Positions 36,738-45,082 of a stretch of DNA of 64,000 nucleotides are shown here, piece after piece. The stretch is from contig NVQB01000001.1 of the NCBI GenBank assembly GCA_002319075.1, positions 4,588,001 through 4,652,000 on the forward strand. Direction: 5' to 3'. A program made the translations under genes and the position numbers. The notes beneath the pieces were generated by a model. It did no database searches, was not told the origin of the DNA, and saw nothing but the letters and a program-made list of their open reading frames with translations. Numbering within the stretch: position 1 is the stretch's first letter; the number at the start of each line of letters is the position of its first letter. The DNA is from Sphingobacteriaceae bacterium. GTDB taxonomy: Bacteria; Bacteroidota; Bacteroidia; B-17B0; Aurantibacillaceae.

Positions 36738-38291
36738 TTAATCTTCCTTTTTACCGTTAATTGGTCTTCCGAGTGCTTGTAGAAAATGCGGCAAGGTCTT
36801 CTTATTATTTTCAACTAAGAAACACCCGTAAAAGTCAAGGCGTTTAATAGTAAAATTATAAAGGCTGTCATATCCTCTTCTATCGAGGTCATAATCAGCA
36901 CAAAGTATGACGAACCTTGGTGTAAGGCGTTTCTTCTCTTCCTCAATCCTCCAGGTTCTTCTTTCTCCATGCGTTAACAGAGTGTTGGGAAAGTTTTTAT
37001 CTATTGCAGGACCACCGAACCCTAATTCTTCTTTGCAGAAAACATCATCCATGATAACGAGATCGTTCACTTTATTTTCTAAACAAACCTTTTTATAATG
37101 TTGAGTAATTTCCAGTGTATTTTTAATAGAACCAAGATGCATGAAAATCCACTTTTTGTTATCTGTTTGGTAGGCAATATTTTTTTCAAAAGAAAATAGT
37201 TTAAATCCTGTAAATAATAAAGCAAGTGGAATCAAAATATAAAAAAACTTTTGTGAACTAAAAGAAACAGTACTGAGAAAAAGAGAAAGGATTACCGGAA
37301 TGCCAAGATACATGCGACTATACGAAAAATAGACCCATGTAGAACCATCAGCAACTTTCGAAGAAAAAAAGCTCAGGAGTATAAAAAGTAGGAATAAAGT
37401 ATAAGCATAAAATACTTTTCTGTTTTGCCTGAAGAATAAAACTCCGCAAATGAACAATGTCAGTAACAGGTAAATGCATTTTTCGTCTTCGAAAAATGTA
37501 ATATTTGCAAAGCGCTGATCAAGGCTATTAAGAGCTTCTGTAAAATAGTATCCTGAAAATTTATTTTCGAACGGATGCTGAATATAATCAGGGTGTATAG
37601 TGTAAAAGTGATTTAGCAAATAGGCAAAAGGTAACACCAATAAAAAACCTGTAGCTACATACAAATAAGCTTTTTTAGATTGAAAATTAATCAGAAAGAG
37701 GTAAAAAAATAAGGGAAAGCTAATAAGAAGTGAGTTTGGATTGACAAGATATGCAAGCCCGGCGCAGAAGCTATTTAATAAAAGATAACGAAGCTTCGTA
37801 GGATTCTGAATACTTAGGATAAAAGGAGTGGTAAAAAAAATTCCGCTTACAAAACCCCTGGGAATGGCATTCATAATATCATACCCAGTAGGTAGAAATA
37901 GTAAAAGTATTAACACCAGTAAGGCCTGTAATTTTTTTTGTAAGTGAAATAAATAAACGGCCATGAATAAAAAAGGCACCAAAGATAAAATATGCGTTAC
38001 TATAGGCACAGCATAATAAACCGGAACTCCTATTCTTACAAACGGCACAGCCAATAAAGCCTCCAGCAGAGTATTGTAGCTTTGACCATAAAACCTGGGT
38101 TCATAAAAAAGTCCCTCTGAAAAATGTCGTGCCCCAAGCCACATAGTGGGTTGATCGGAATCAATATGATCAAGGTTGAGAAATGTAAACAGAAGTACTC
38201 TGTTTCCTAAAACGAGGAGGATAAAAAAATAAAAGAAAAAGTCGAGCCAGCGAAGTCTTTTGACAAATGAGGTATGCACTACTGATTCCAA
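36738..38291 (-). CDS. Polytopic membrane protein, GT39-like
   Basis: 517 residues with about ten hydrophobic segments and a C-terminal soluble part (LVIMDDVFCKEELGFGG onward). The first large loop reads LNLDHIDSDQPTMWLGARHF, with an acidic pair in the position of the GT-C active site, then EPRFYGQSYNTLLEALLAVP. It is most likely a membrane glycosyltransferase, but the motif is weaker than in the gene at 3567. It converges on the dihydroorotase homologue with a 1-base gap, and lies 20 bases downstream of the DUF6483-like gene. Confidence 0.65.
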   Translation of the reverse strand: MESVVHTSFVKRLRWLDFFFYFFILLVLGNRVLLFTFLNLDHIDSDQPTMWLGARHFSEGLFYEPRFYGQSYNTLLEALLAVPFVRIGVPVYYAVPIVTHILSLVPFLFMAVYLFHLQKKLQALLVLILLLFLPTGYDIMNAIPRGFVSGIFFTTPFILSIQNPTKLRYLLLNSFCAGLAYLVNPNSLLISFPLFFYLFLINFQSKKAYLYVATGFLLVLPFAYLLNHFYTIHPDYIQHPFENKFSGYYFTEALNSLDQRFANITFFEDEKCIYLLLTLFICGVLFFRQNRKVFYAYTLFLLFILLSFFSSKVADGSTWVYFSYSRMYLGIPVILSLFLSTVSFSSQKFFYILIPLALLFTGFKLFSFEKNIAYQTDNKKWIFMHLGSIKNTLEITQHYKKVCLENKVNDLVIMDDVFCKEELGFGGPAIDKNFPNTLLTHGERRTWRIEEEKKRLTPRFVILCADYDLDRRGYDSLYNFTIKRLDFYGCFLVENNKKTLPHFLQALGRPINGKKED

Positions 38292-38311
38292 TGCCTGAAA
38301 TTACTAAAAAA

Positions 38312-38719
38312 TCAGAGTTCTTTTTTTAGGCGGTCAAGACGATAATGCGCTTCGAGATCAAATTCGTTATGAGTGAGGTCATCTGTTATAACCTGATATA
38401 AGAAGAGCGTTTTCAGTTTTAAAGCTTTATAATGTTCCAGATCTCCAATTTCCTGGTAGTAAGTCATTTTTTCGAATAAAAGATTGGCAAGAATTTTCTT
38501 CTGATCGAATTCTAAATGGGAAGAATTAATTTTTTGAGAGAAGGCGTCTAATGAGATATTTTCAAGTTCCAGGATTTCAAAATCGGTAAACTGCTTCACA
38601 GCTTCGGCCATTTCTTTTTCAAAAGCATCATAATCATTGAGAAGCTTTTTAGCCAAAAGGCTGGCAAGTACCTTTCCAAACTGCTCAAATTGTCTTTGTA
38701 TATAATCTTTTCTAAGCAT
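38312..38719 (-). CDS. DUF6483-like small helical protein
   Basis: 135 residues from ATG 38719, which overlaps the end of coaE by 8 bases. An earlier in-frame start at 38752 is out of keeping with the family start (MLRKDYIQRQFEQFGKVLAS). The body is all alpha-helix, with a TPR-like middle (LANLLFEKMTYYQEIGDLEH). The family is known in many Firmicutes and Bacteroidota but has no assigned function. It is the last gene of the DUF1573-yajC-YbbR-coaE operon and probably coupled to coaE. Confidence 0.6.
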   Translation of the reverse strand: MLRKDYIQRQFEQFGKVLASLLAKKLLNDYDAFEKEMAEAVKQFTDFEILELENISLDAFSQKINSSHLEFDQKKILANLLFEKMTYYQEIGDLEHYKALKLKTLFLYQVITDDLTHNEFDLEAHYRLDRLKKEL

Positions 38720-39299
38720 GCTGAAACTTAAGCAGGTCTTTGTAAACAGCAACTACCTGTGGAGTAAGTAACTGCGTTGAAGAATTATAAATGACGTAAT
38801 CTGCTTTTTTTATTTTTTCTTCCTGTGGCAATTGACTGTCTATTTTTTTTAAAACTTCCTCCCGACTTATTCCGTCGCGTTGCATAACACGTTGAATGCG
38901 GGTTTCGTCGTCAGCCACAACAAGAATAATTTTATCCATTTGTTTTTCCAGCTTTGCTTCAAAAAGTAAGGCCGTTTCTTTGATCACGATCTTACCAGGA
39001 TTTGCGTCCACAAACAAACGTGATTTTTTGATAACGGCAGGATGAATTATGCTGTTAAGAGACTGCAGAAGCTTTGCGTCTGAAAATATTTTGGAGCTAA
39101 TGTACGCTTTGTTGAGAGTGGTTTCAGACAAATAACTTTCTGCCCCAAGCAGCCCTATCACCTGCTGACGCACCTCCGGATCAAAATAAATTTCTTTAGC
39201 CACTACATCACTTTCAAAAGTAAGGCAGCCCATAAGTTCAAAAAGCCTGGCAACTATGCTTTTACCGCTACCAATGCCTCCTGTTAATCCTACAACCAT
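38712..39299 (-). CDS. coaE: Dephospho-CoA kinase
   Basis: 195 residues. P-loop GGIGSGKS at residues 7-14, right after the start. Conserved ESDVVAKEIYFDP and KIILVVADDETRIQRVMQRDG follow the family. It phosphorylates the 3'-OH of dephospho-CoA in the last step of CoA synthesis. Its ATG overlaps the TAA of the YbbR-like gene by one base (TAATG). Confidence 0.95.
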   Translation of the reverse strand: MVVGLTGGIGSGKSIVARLFELMGCLTFESDVVAKEIYFDPEVRQQVIGLLGAESYLSETTLNKAYISSKIFSDAKLLQSLNSIIHPAVIKKSRLFVDANPGKIVIKETALLFEAKLEKQMDKIILVVADDETRIQRVMQRDGISREEVLKKIDSQLPQEEKIKKADYVIYNSSTQLLTPQVVAVYKDLLKFQHA

Positions 39300-40261
39300 T
39301 ATTTTTTAAAGATTAAGATTTCTACTTCATGAGGCTCAACGCTCATAATGGTAACATGGCCGGGGTATGTACTGAGCAGCACGGGACATTTTTTACTATC
39401 GCGGTTTATTTTCCGACTGTCAATTGTGGCTTTAAACAAGCTGGTATCTTCAGCGTTAAAAGAATTTTGAATAGATGTAAATTTTACTTTAACGGAAGAA
39501 GGAAAGATGTTAACCCTTTGCTGAAGAGAGTTATGAATGTCCTGAACAGGTAAGATGAGTGTTTGTTCTACAAGCTTGGCTACTTCAATAAAAATACTGC
39601 CTTCACCTGAGCTTGTGTAGATCATAGGATTGGGTTTTAATAGCTCCAATTGTGCATTTACATTTTTACTCAGATTACTGAGAGTGAGCGGTTGGGTATA
39701 AATAGTATCGATTTTGCTAATCAAAGCACTGTCGCCCCACATGGTTACAAAAGCCGGATTGATGACAGGTTTTTTATAGCCATAGCCTTCCTGGCATTTG
39801 ATATAAAGTGGAACTTTAACCGGGACATTTTTTTGAAAACCATTCTTCTCCGAAAAATAAAGTGTGTCAGGACTAATGTGTTTTATTTGAGTCTCAAATT
39901 TAAAAATGCTTTTAAAATCAAGATGAGAAGACGAGAGCACATAATTTTGATTCCTGTTAACTGACTTTAAAGTATTGAAGTCAATTTCCAGTTGTTTAAA
40001 CGGTTTGTTCAACAAAATCAAAGTCAGTTTAAGTCCGCTAGCCTTTACATCCAATAATAGATGTTCCGGAATTTGAAAAAGAGGTTTTTTATTTTGCGGT
40101 TGATTTTTAAAAACCACCGGTACCCTTAAAGAGTAGGTGTATACCGTATTCAAAGAATGTACGAGCCATAAGAACGACGCAATGAGTAAACAAATAAAAA
40201 AAGCCTTGGCTTTACCAGGCTTTTTTTTATCAGATGAATATTTTGTACCCGGTGTACTCAA
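39299..40261 (-). CDS. YbbR/CdaR-like domain protein
   Basis: 320 residues: a short cytoplasmic N-terminus, one membrane helix (about 18-35, KAFFICLLIASFLWLVHSLN), and an extracytoplasmic region of beta-rich YbbR-like repeats (LSLRVPVVFKNQP... VPVKVPLYIKCQEGYGY). In Firmicutes CdaR regulates the cyclic-di-AMP synthase CdaA; here the gene sits between yajC and coaE, the usual Bacteroidota order. No cyclase gene is next to it, so the role is open. Confidence 0.75.
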   Translation of the reverse strand: MSTPGTKYSSDKKKPGKAKAFFICLLIASFLWLVHSLNTVYTYSLRVPVVFKNQPQNKKPLFQIPEHLLLDVKASGLKLTLILLNKPFKQLEIDFNTLKSVNRNQNYVLSSSHLDFKSIFKFETQIKHISPDTLYFSEKNGFQKNVPVKVPLYIKCQEGYGYKKPVINPAFVTMWGDSALISKIDTIYTQPLTLSNLSKNVNAQLELLKPNPMIYTSSGEGSIFIEVAKLVEQTLILPVQDIHNSLQQRVNIFPSSVKVKFTSIQNSFNAEDTSLFKATIDSRKINRDSKKCPVLLSTYPGHVTIMSVEPHEVEILIFKK

Positions 40262-40266
40262 GTTTT

Positions 40267-40599
40267 TTACAGTTTGTTTTCAGCATTTAAACCTGCTGTA
40301 GCGTCGTTAGATACTGCGTTTTTAGATATCTTTAATTTTGATCCATCTTCTACTTCCATAATAATGGTAGCATCATCGCGCACTTCAACAATTTTGCCGT
40401 AGATACCGCCGATGGTTAAAATTTTATCTCCTTTTTTTAAAGCTTCAATATATTTTTTTTGATCTTTTGCTTTTTTCATCTGAGGGCGGATCATAAAGAA
40501 GTAAAATACCACTACGATCGCGATCAAAGGTAAAAAAGACATTATTCCTCCGCCACCTGATCCTGCTTGTGGAGCCATTAAAATTAGTAATTGATTCAT
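40267..40599 (-). CDS. yajC: Preprotein translocase auxiliary subunit YajC
   Basis: 110 residues. One N-terminal membrane helix (LPLIAIVVVFYFFMIRP) followed by the conserved QMKKAKDQKKYIEALKKGD, ILTIGGIYGKIVEV and DGSKLKISKNAV. It is a small partner of the SecDF complex in the inner membrane. It ends 5 bases before the YbbR-like gene. Confidence 0.95.
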   Translation of the reverse strand: MNQLLILMAPQAGSGGGGIMSFLPLIAIVVVFYFFMIRPQMKKAKDQKKYIEALKKGDKILTIGGIYGKIVEVRDDATIIMEVEDGSKLKISKNAVSNDATAGLNAENKL

Positions 40600-40626
40600 T
40601 GTTTGTTTTTTATTTTTGATTGATTT

Positions 40627-41079
40627 TTACTTGGTTTGTTCCGGAACAATAATTTCCGTTTTAATTCTGATCACACGCGTTGCCGGTTCACAATTAGTTA
40701 TCACAGTAACTGTTTTTTCCTGCATTCCACTTTTTCCTTCACTGCTGAATACTACATTGATCGTGCCTTCTTCCCCAGACTTTATTGGTTCTTTAGGCCA
40801 CTCAGGAACTGTGCATCCACAACTTCCGCTTGCACCACTAATAATTAAATTACCCTTTCCTGTGTTCTTAAAAGTAAAGGCGTGACTCACTTTTTCACCT
40901 TGTGTAATTTTTCCAAAATCGAACACTTCTTCCGTAAATTTTATTTCAGGAAGATCGCCTTTTTCATCACCGTTAGCGCTGGCTGAATTGCTTACAGAAT
41001 CCGTATCCACACCATCGACATTAGAATTAGTGCACGAAAAAAAAGCTAAAAAAGAGAGAACAATAAATGATTTCTTCAT
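40627..41079 (-). CDS. DUF1573 lipoprotein
   Basis: 150 residues with a lipoprotein signal peptide ending in LAFFSC, so Cys16 should be lipidated. The rest is a DUF1573 Ig-like domain: EEVFDFGKITQGEKVSHAF, FKNTGKGNLIISGASGSCGC and GEEGTINVVFSSEGKSG. These domains resemble ASH/choice-of-anchor modules. First gene of the yajC-YbbR-coaE operon; nusB, which often precedes it, is not here. The upstream TATCTTTA on the minus strand is one base from a -7 element. Confidence 0.85.
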   Translation of the reverse strand: MKKSFIVLSFLAFFSCTNSNVDGVDTDSVSNSASANGDEKGDLPEIKFTEEVFDFGKITQGEKVSHAFTFKNTGKGNLIISGASGSCGCTVPEWPKEPIKSGEEGTINVVFSSEGKSGMQEKTVTVITNCEPATRVIRIKTEIIVPEQTK

Positions 41080-41119
41080 AATGGGCGTAAAGATAAATAG
41101 TTTATGATGGAATAAGAAA

Positions 41120-41152
41120 TAAAAAATCCCAATTTAAAAACAATTGGGATCT
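41120..41152 (-). terminator. Intrinsic terminator of the PorG-like gene
   Basis: On the minus strand ATCCCAATT, a seven-base TAAAAA-type loop, AATTGGGAT, then a T-run (TTTTTTATTT). It follows the stop at 41175. Confidence 0.8.
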
Positions 41153-41174
41153 TTAGTTTCAAAAATATAAAGAA

Positions 41175-42092
41175 TTAGAATTTTGCTCTGATCTTACGCA
41201 TCTTACGCTTTTTACTGAAGAAGCCGCTGTTTCTGGTTCTGTAGAAACTGCTTTTGCCTCTCAACACATAGCTGTAAGAAAGACCCATAGTTAAATACGC
41301 ATCTTTATGTTTACTGTCTCCGCGCTTGTAACCGCCAAACTGATGAGACTCAAATGCTCCTGGGTTACTTGCTACCAACTGAGGATCTGTGGTTTGTAAT
41401 TCTGTAGTTCTTAAAATTAAACCATCCTGATAAGGGTCACCCGTAGCTTCTGGGTAGTTCCCGCTGATGTCATCCAGGTAATCTGTAAACGTTTTTCTAT
41501 AGTTAATTTCAAAACCAATTCTGCTTTTCTTGTTGAAAGTAAAATAAAAACCAACACCCATAGGAATGTTCATTACGAATTTCCTGTACTGAACGCCTTC
41601 TGTAGCTAAAGGTTGTAATGCAACCCAGGAGCCCTTGTAATACGTTTTGGGATTAGAATAAAAACCTCCAACACCAGCAAACACATACGCTCTGAATCCA
41701 TTTCTGTAACGGTAAGTATTTCCTAAGTCATTGTTCTCATAGAAAAAATACTCTCCTGTTAAACCTACATCATAAATATCATTTCTGAAGTTAAAGTTCC
41801 TGAATCTACGGCCAGGGTTGCTAGACAGCTTATCGTCGCCTTCAAGACGAAGATAATCTACAGCCAGTTTTAAAGAAAGTTTTGGTCTCCATTTATAACG
41901 CGCAAAGCCGCCGAAATTCCAACGTGTTTTAGCAAGTTTTAAATCGGATACAAAGCCACGGCGGGTTCCAGCGCCTCCACCAATATCGCCAAGATAATTA
42001 GCAGCCGACGCATTCACTCCAAAGTCCCATAACCACTGCGATTGCATGGATAATGTGAAAACGGAAAACAAAAGAAGTATATATAGTTTCAT
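41175..42092 (-). CDS. PorG/DUF6089-like outer-membrane beta-barrel protein
   Basis: 305 residues from ATG 42092; four extra codons from a TTG at 42104 are not needed. A signal peptide (MKLYILLLFSVFTLSMQSQ) leads into a barrel with alternating Tyr/Gly-rich strands (ASAANYLGDIGGGAGTRRGF, YDVGLTGEYFFYE, FAGVGGFYSNPK). The start of the mature part ('LGDIGG...F') is the DUF6089 pattern; PorG, a T9SS component, is in this group. The basic C-terminus (KKRKMRKIRAKF) is unusual for a barrel. Confidence 0.75.
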   Translation of the reverse strand: MKLYILLLFSVFTLSMQSQWLWDFGVNASAANYLGDIGGGAGTRRGFVSDLKLAKTRWNFGGFARYKWRPKLSLKLAVDYLRLEGDDKLSSNPGRRFRNFNFRNDIYDVGLTGEYFFYENNDLGNTYRYRNGFRAYVFAGVGGFYSNPKTYYKGSWVALQPLATEGVQYRKFVMNIPMGVGFYFTFNKKSRIGFEINYRKTFTDYLDDISGNYPEATGDPYQDGLILRTTELQTTDPQLVASNPGAFESHQFGGYKRGDSKHKDAYLTMGLSYSYVLRGKSSFYRTRNSGFFSKKRKMRKIRAKF

Positions 42093-42120
42093 TCTTATTA
42101 ACAAATTTTAAAGCCAGTCT

Positions 42121-42128
42121 CAAATATA
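42121..42128 (-). promoter_or_regulatory. -7 promoter element TATATTTG (minus strand)
   Basis: The plus strand reads CAAATATA, an exact -7 element for the PorG-like gene, 28 bases upstream of its ATG. The -33 position is only AT-rich. Confidence 0.5.
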
Positions 42129-42222
42129 AAAAAAATTAACGGTTTTATAAATAAAATCATCGTTTTTTGGAGCTTTTACATTAAAAAGCGTTAATTTTCT
42201 CCAAAATTAGTGAGTTTTGTTT

Positions 42223-43173
42223 ATGAAAAATAACCGCATTTGCGAATTATTTAAAATTGAAAAGCCCATCATTCAGGCAGGTATGATCTGGTGTAGTGGG
42301 TGGGAACTGGCGAGTGCTGTGAGCAATGCCGGTGGATTGGGACTTTTAGGAGCCGGAAGTATGTATCCTGAAGTACTTCGAACACACATACAAAAATGCA
42401 AATCTGCAACCTCCAAACCCTTTGGTGTAAATGTTCCTCTGCTTTATCCCAATATTGAAGACCATATGAAAGTAATCATCGAAGAGGGGGTGAAGATTGT
42501 ATTTACTAGCGCGGGAAATCCTAAAACCTGGACAAAAATTCTGAAGGAAAAAGGAATTACTGTAGTGCATGTAGTCAGTGCAGTAAAGTTTGCTCTTAAA
42601 TGTGAGGAAGCGGGTGTTGATGCTATTGTTGCAGAAGGGTTTGAAGCGGGGGGACATAATGGTCGCGAAGAAAGTACAACACTGGTGCTTATTCCCATAA
42701 TTCGTAAGGCAGTAAAATTGCCTTTAATTGCAGCCGGAGGTATTGGTTTCGGATCTCAGATGGCTGCCGCTTTTGCACTTGGTGCCGAAGGTGTGCAGGT
42801 GGGCAGTCGTTTTGTTGCGACGCCGGAAAGCAGTGGTCACCAGAATTTTAAAGACGCTATTTTAAAAGCAAACGAAGGAGATACACATCTTACTTTAAAA
42901 CAACTTACACCTGTACGATTAATTAAAAACAAGTTCTTTAACCAAGTGCAACAGGCCGAAATGCGCGGAGCTACCAACGAAGAGCTTACTGATTTGTTAG
43001 GAAGAGCGCGTTCTAAAAGAGGAATGTTTGAAGGCGACCTCATTGAAGGCGAACTTGAAATAGGGCAGGTAAGTGCCGGCATTACGGAAATAAAACCCGC
43101 GGCCGAAATTGTAAATGAAATTTATTCGGAGTTTCAGAATGTTGTTAAGAATTTAACTAGCCTTAGTGCTTAA
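42223..43173 (+). CDS. Nitronate monooxygenase-like FMN protein
   Basis: 316 residues from ATG 42223; an in-frame TTG two codons upstream is less likely. TIM-barrel flavoprotein of the 2-nitropropane dioxygenase/FabK family: KPIIQAGMIWCSGWELASAV, SNAGGLGLLGAGS, then EGFEAGGHNGREES and AAGGIGFGSQMAAAFALGAE with the phosphate-binding GVQVGSRFVATPESSGH. It may oxidise alkyl nitronates or, as FabK, reduce enoyl-ACP; the two cannot be separated here. FMN is the expected cofactor. Confidence 0.85.
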   Translation: MKNNRICELFKIEKPIIQAGMIWCSGWELASAVSNAGGLGLLGAGSMYPEVLRTHIQKCKSATSKPFGVNVPLLYPNIEDHMKVIIEEGVKIVFTSAGNPKTWTKILKEKGITVVHVVSAVKFALKCEEAGVDAIVAEGFEAGGHNGREESTTLVLIPIIRKAVKLPLIAAGGIGFGSQMAAAFALGAEGVQVGSRFVATPESSGHQNFKDAILKANEGDTHLTLKQLTPVRLIKNKFFNQVQQAEMRGATNEELTDLLGRARSKRGMFEGDLIEGELEIGQVSAGITEIKPAAEIVNEIYSEFQNVVKNLTSLSA

Positions 43174-43240
43174 GGAATTACGCGCACAGGTTAGAATTTA
43201 AGCTATTTAATCTTTAATTTTAAAGTTTCATTATTTCTTT

Positions 43241-44479
43241 ATGATCCAGTTCGACAAATTCAAATTAAAAAATAATCTCACTGTTATAGTTCACCAGGAT
43301 AAAAGTACCCCTTTAGCCTGCCTCAATATTTTATATGATGTAGGTGCACGTGACGAAGACGAAAGTAAAACGGGTTTTGCGCATCTTTTCGAACATTTAA
43401 TGTTTGGCGGAAGTGTAAATATTCCTAATTACGATGAGCCTTTGCAGCTGGTAGGTGGAGAAAATAATGCTTTTACTACTAACGATATTACAAATTACTA
43501 TTGCACTGTTCCTGCCGAGAATATTGAAACTGCGTTTTGGTTGGAGAGTGACCGCATGTTGAGCCTTGCCTTTACCGAAAAGAGCCTTGAAGTACAACGA
43601 AGCGTTGTAATTGAAGAATTTAAGCAACGTTACCTGAATCAACCTTATGGTGATGTATGGTTGTTATTACGTCCGCTTGTGTATAAAAATCACCCTTACA
43701 AATGGGCAACTATCGGAAAAGAAATTTCGCATATTGAAGACGCTACGATGCAGGATGTAAAATCTTTTTTTAAAAAACACTACAATCCTTCAAATGCCAT
43801 TATGGTTATTGCCGGCGATGTGGAATTGGAGCAGGTAAAACAGCTTTGCGAAAAATGGTTCGAACCCATTGAAACTACTGAAAAACCAAAACGTAATCTT
43901 CCTGAAGAACCGAAGCAGACAGAACCACGCAGATTGACTGTAGAACGCGATGTGCCTGCGAATTCGATCTACAAAGCTTATCATATGTGTTCACGCAAAG
44001 ATCCAGAATACCACACCATCGATGTGATCTCAGATATTTTAAGCAGGGGAAATTCTTCGCGTCTCTACAAAACTCTCATTAAAGAAAAGCAACTTTTCAC
44101 AGAGATCAACGCATACGTAATGGGCGATTTTGATAAAGGACTATTCGTGATCAGCGGAAAAACGCCTGATCATGTGAAAATGGAAGATGCTGAAAAGGCC
44201 ATCTTTGAAGAGCTCGAGAAAATCAAACAGGAATTAGTGGATGTTGACGAACTTCAAAAATGTAAAAATAAAGTTGAATCAAGTGTGACATTTAGCGAGA
44301 CCGATGTGTTAACCAAAGCAACTAACCTTGCCATTTCAGAGTTGTTAGGTGATGCAGCTCTGATTAACCAGGAGATTGAAAAGTATGCAGCCGTTACACG
44401 TGAAGGCATTAAAGAACAAGCGAATCTTGTGCTGGACGAAAATAATTGCAGCACCTTATATTATTTAGCGAAAAAATGA
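43241..44479 (+). CDS. M16B zinc peptidase, catalytic subunit
   Basis: 412 residues. The inverted zinc motif HLFEH (His48, Glu51, His52) is intact, with the distal Glu in SVVIEEFKQRYLNQPYGD. The first domain begins FKLKNNLTVIVHQDKSTP. M16B enzymes are usually made of an active and an inactive subunit; the partner is the gene at 46908. The stop overlaps the next start (ATGA at 44476). Confidence 0.93.
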   Translation: MIQFDKFKLKNNLTVIVHQDKSTPLACLNILYDVGARDEDESKTGFAHLFEHLMFGGSVNIPNYDEPLQLVGGENNAFTTNDITNYYCTVPAENIETAFWLESDRMLSLAFTEKSLEVQRSVVIEEFKQRYLNQPYGDVWLLLRPLVYKNHPYKWATIGKEISHIEDATMQDVKSFFKKHYNPSNAIMVIAGDVELEQVKQLCEKWFEPIETTEKPKRNLPEEPKQTEPRRLTVERDVPANSIYKAYHMCSRKDPEYHTIDVISDILSRGNSSRLYKTLIKEKQLFTEINAYVMGDFDKGLFVISGKTPDHVKMEDAEKAIFEELEKIKQELVDVDELQKCKNKVESSVTFSETDVLTKATNLAISELLGDAALINQEIEKYAAVTREGIKEQANLVLDENNCSTLYYLAKK

Positions 44480-45081
44480 CAGAATTTAAAGACTCCTCTT
44501 TTTTTAGCGCAGAACATAAACTCGATGCTGTTATCAGCCACGAGCTGGAACAGTTTCACTTACATCAATCGCTACGTTTGAAAGAGTACATTTCTTTAAG
44601 GTCGGAATTCTTAAGAAAACAAACTTACGCTCAATTGAGTCTGGATTATTTAAAAGTTTTTGCTCCAAAAATAGCGGTCTTCGCCGGCAGCTTTAATCCT
44701 TTTCATAAAGGTCATTACAACGTTTTGCAAAAGGCAGAAAAGATTTTCGACAAAGTCATTATTGCCTTTGGACAAAATCCTGAGAAGGAAGAGAGTATTA
44801 AGAATGCCCCCAATTCTATTAAGAACCGGCAACTTGAAAATTATGATGGATTACTTACAGATTTCGTAGGGTCACTCGAACACGAAGTAGTTGTAATACG
44901 TGGTCTGCGAAACTCTACCGACTTCAACTATGAACAAAATCAGTACCGGTACATACAGGAGTTAATGCCAGATATTAAGATCGTAAATATTTTTTGTGAT
45001 AAAGAATTTGAGCACATCAGTTCTTCTGGTATCCGTACATTGCAAAAATATAATAAGCACCAAAATTATCTCTTAGATTAA
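44476..45081 (+). CDS. CoaD-like cytidylyltransferase-fold protein with N-terminal extension
   Basis: 201 residues from the ATG at 44476 (ATGA overlap). A domain of about 135 residues starts near 64: IAVFAGSFNPFHKGHYNVL (HxGH as HKGH, 77-80), IIAFGQNPEKEES, VIRGLRNSTDFNYEQNQ and HISSSGIRTL, matching phosphopantetheine adenylyltransferase CoaD. The N-terminal 63 residues (MTEFKDSSFFSAEHKLDAVI...) are an extra, partly helical stretch not in typical CoaD (about 155 residues). It either is the CoA-pathway enzyme or a divergent paralogue; position inside an M16 operon is odd. Confidence 0.75.
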   Translation: MTEFKDSSFFSAEHKLDAVISHELEQFHLHQSLRLKEYISLRSEFLRKQTYAQLSLDYLKVFAPKIAVFAGSFNPFHKGHYNVLQKAEKIFDKVIIAFGQNPEKEESIKNAPNSIKNRQLENYDGLLTDFVGSLEHEVVVIRGLRNSTDFNYEQNQYRYIQELMPDIKIVNIFCDKEFEHISSSGIRTLQKYNKHQNYLLD

Positions 45082-45082
45082 G

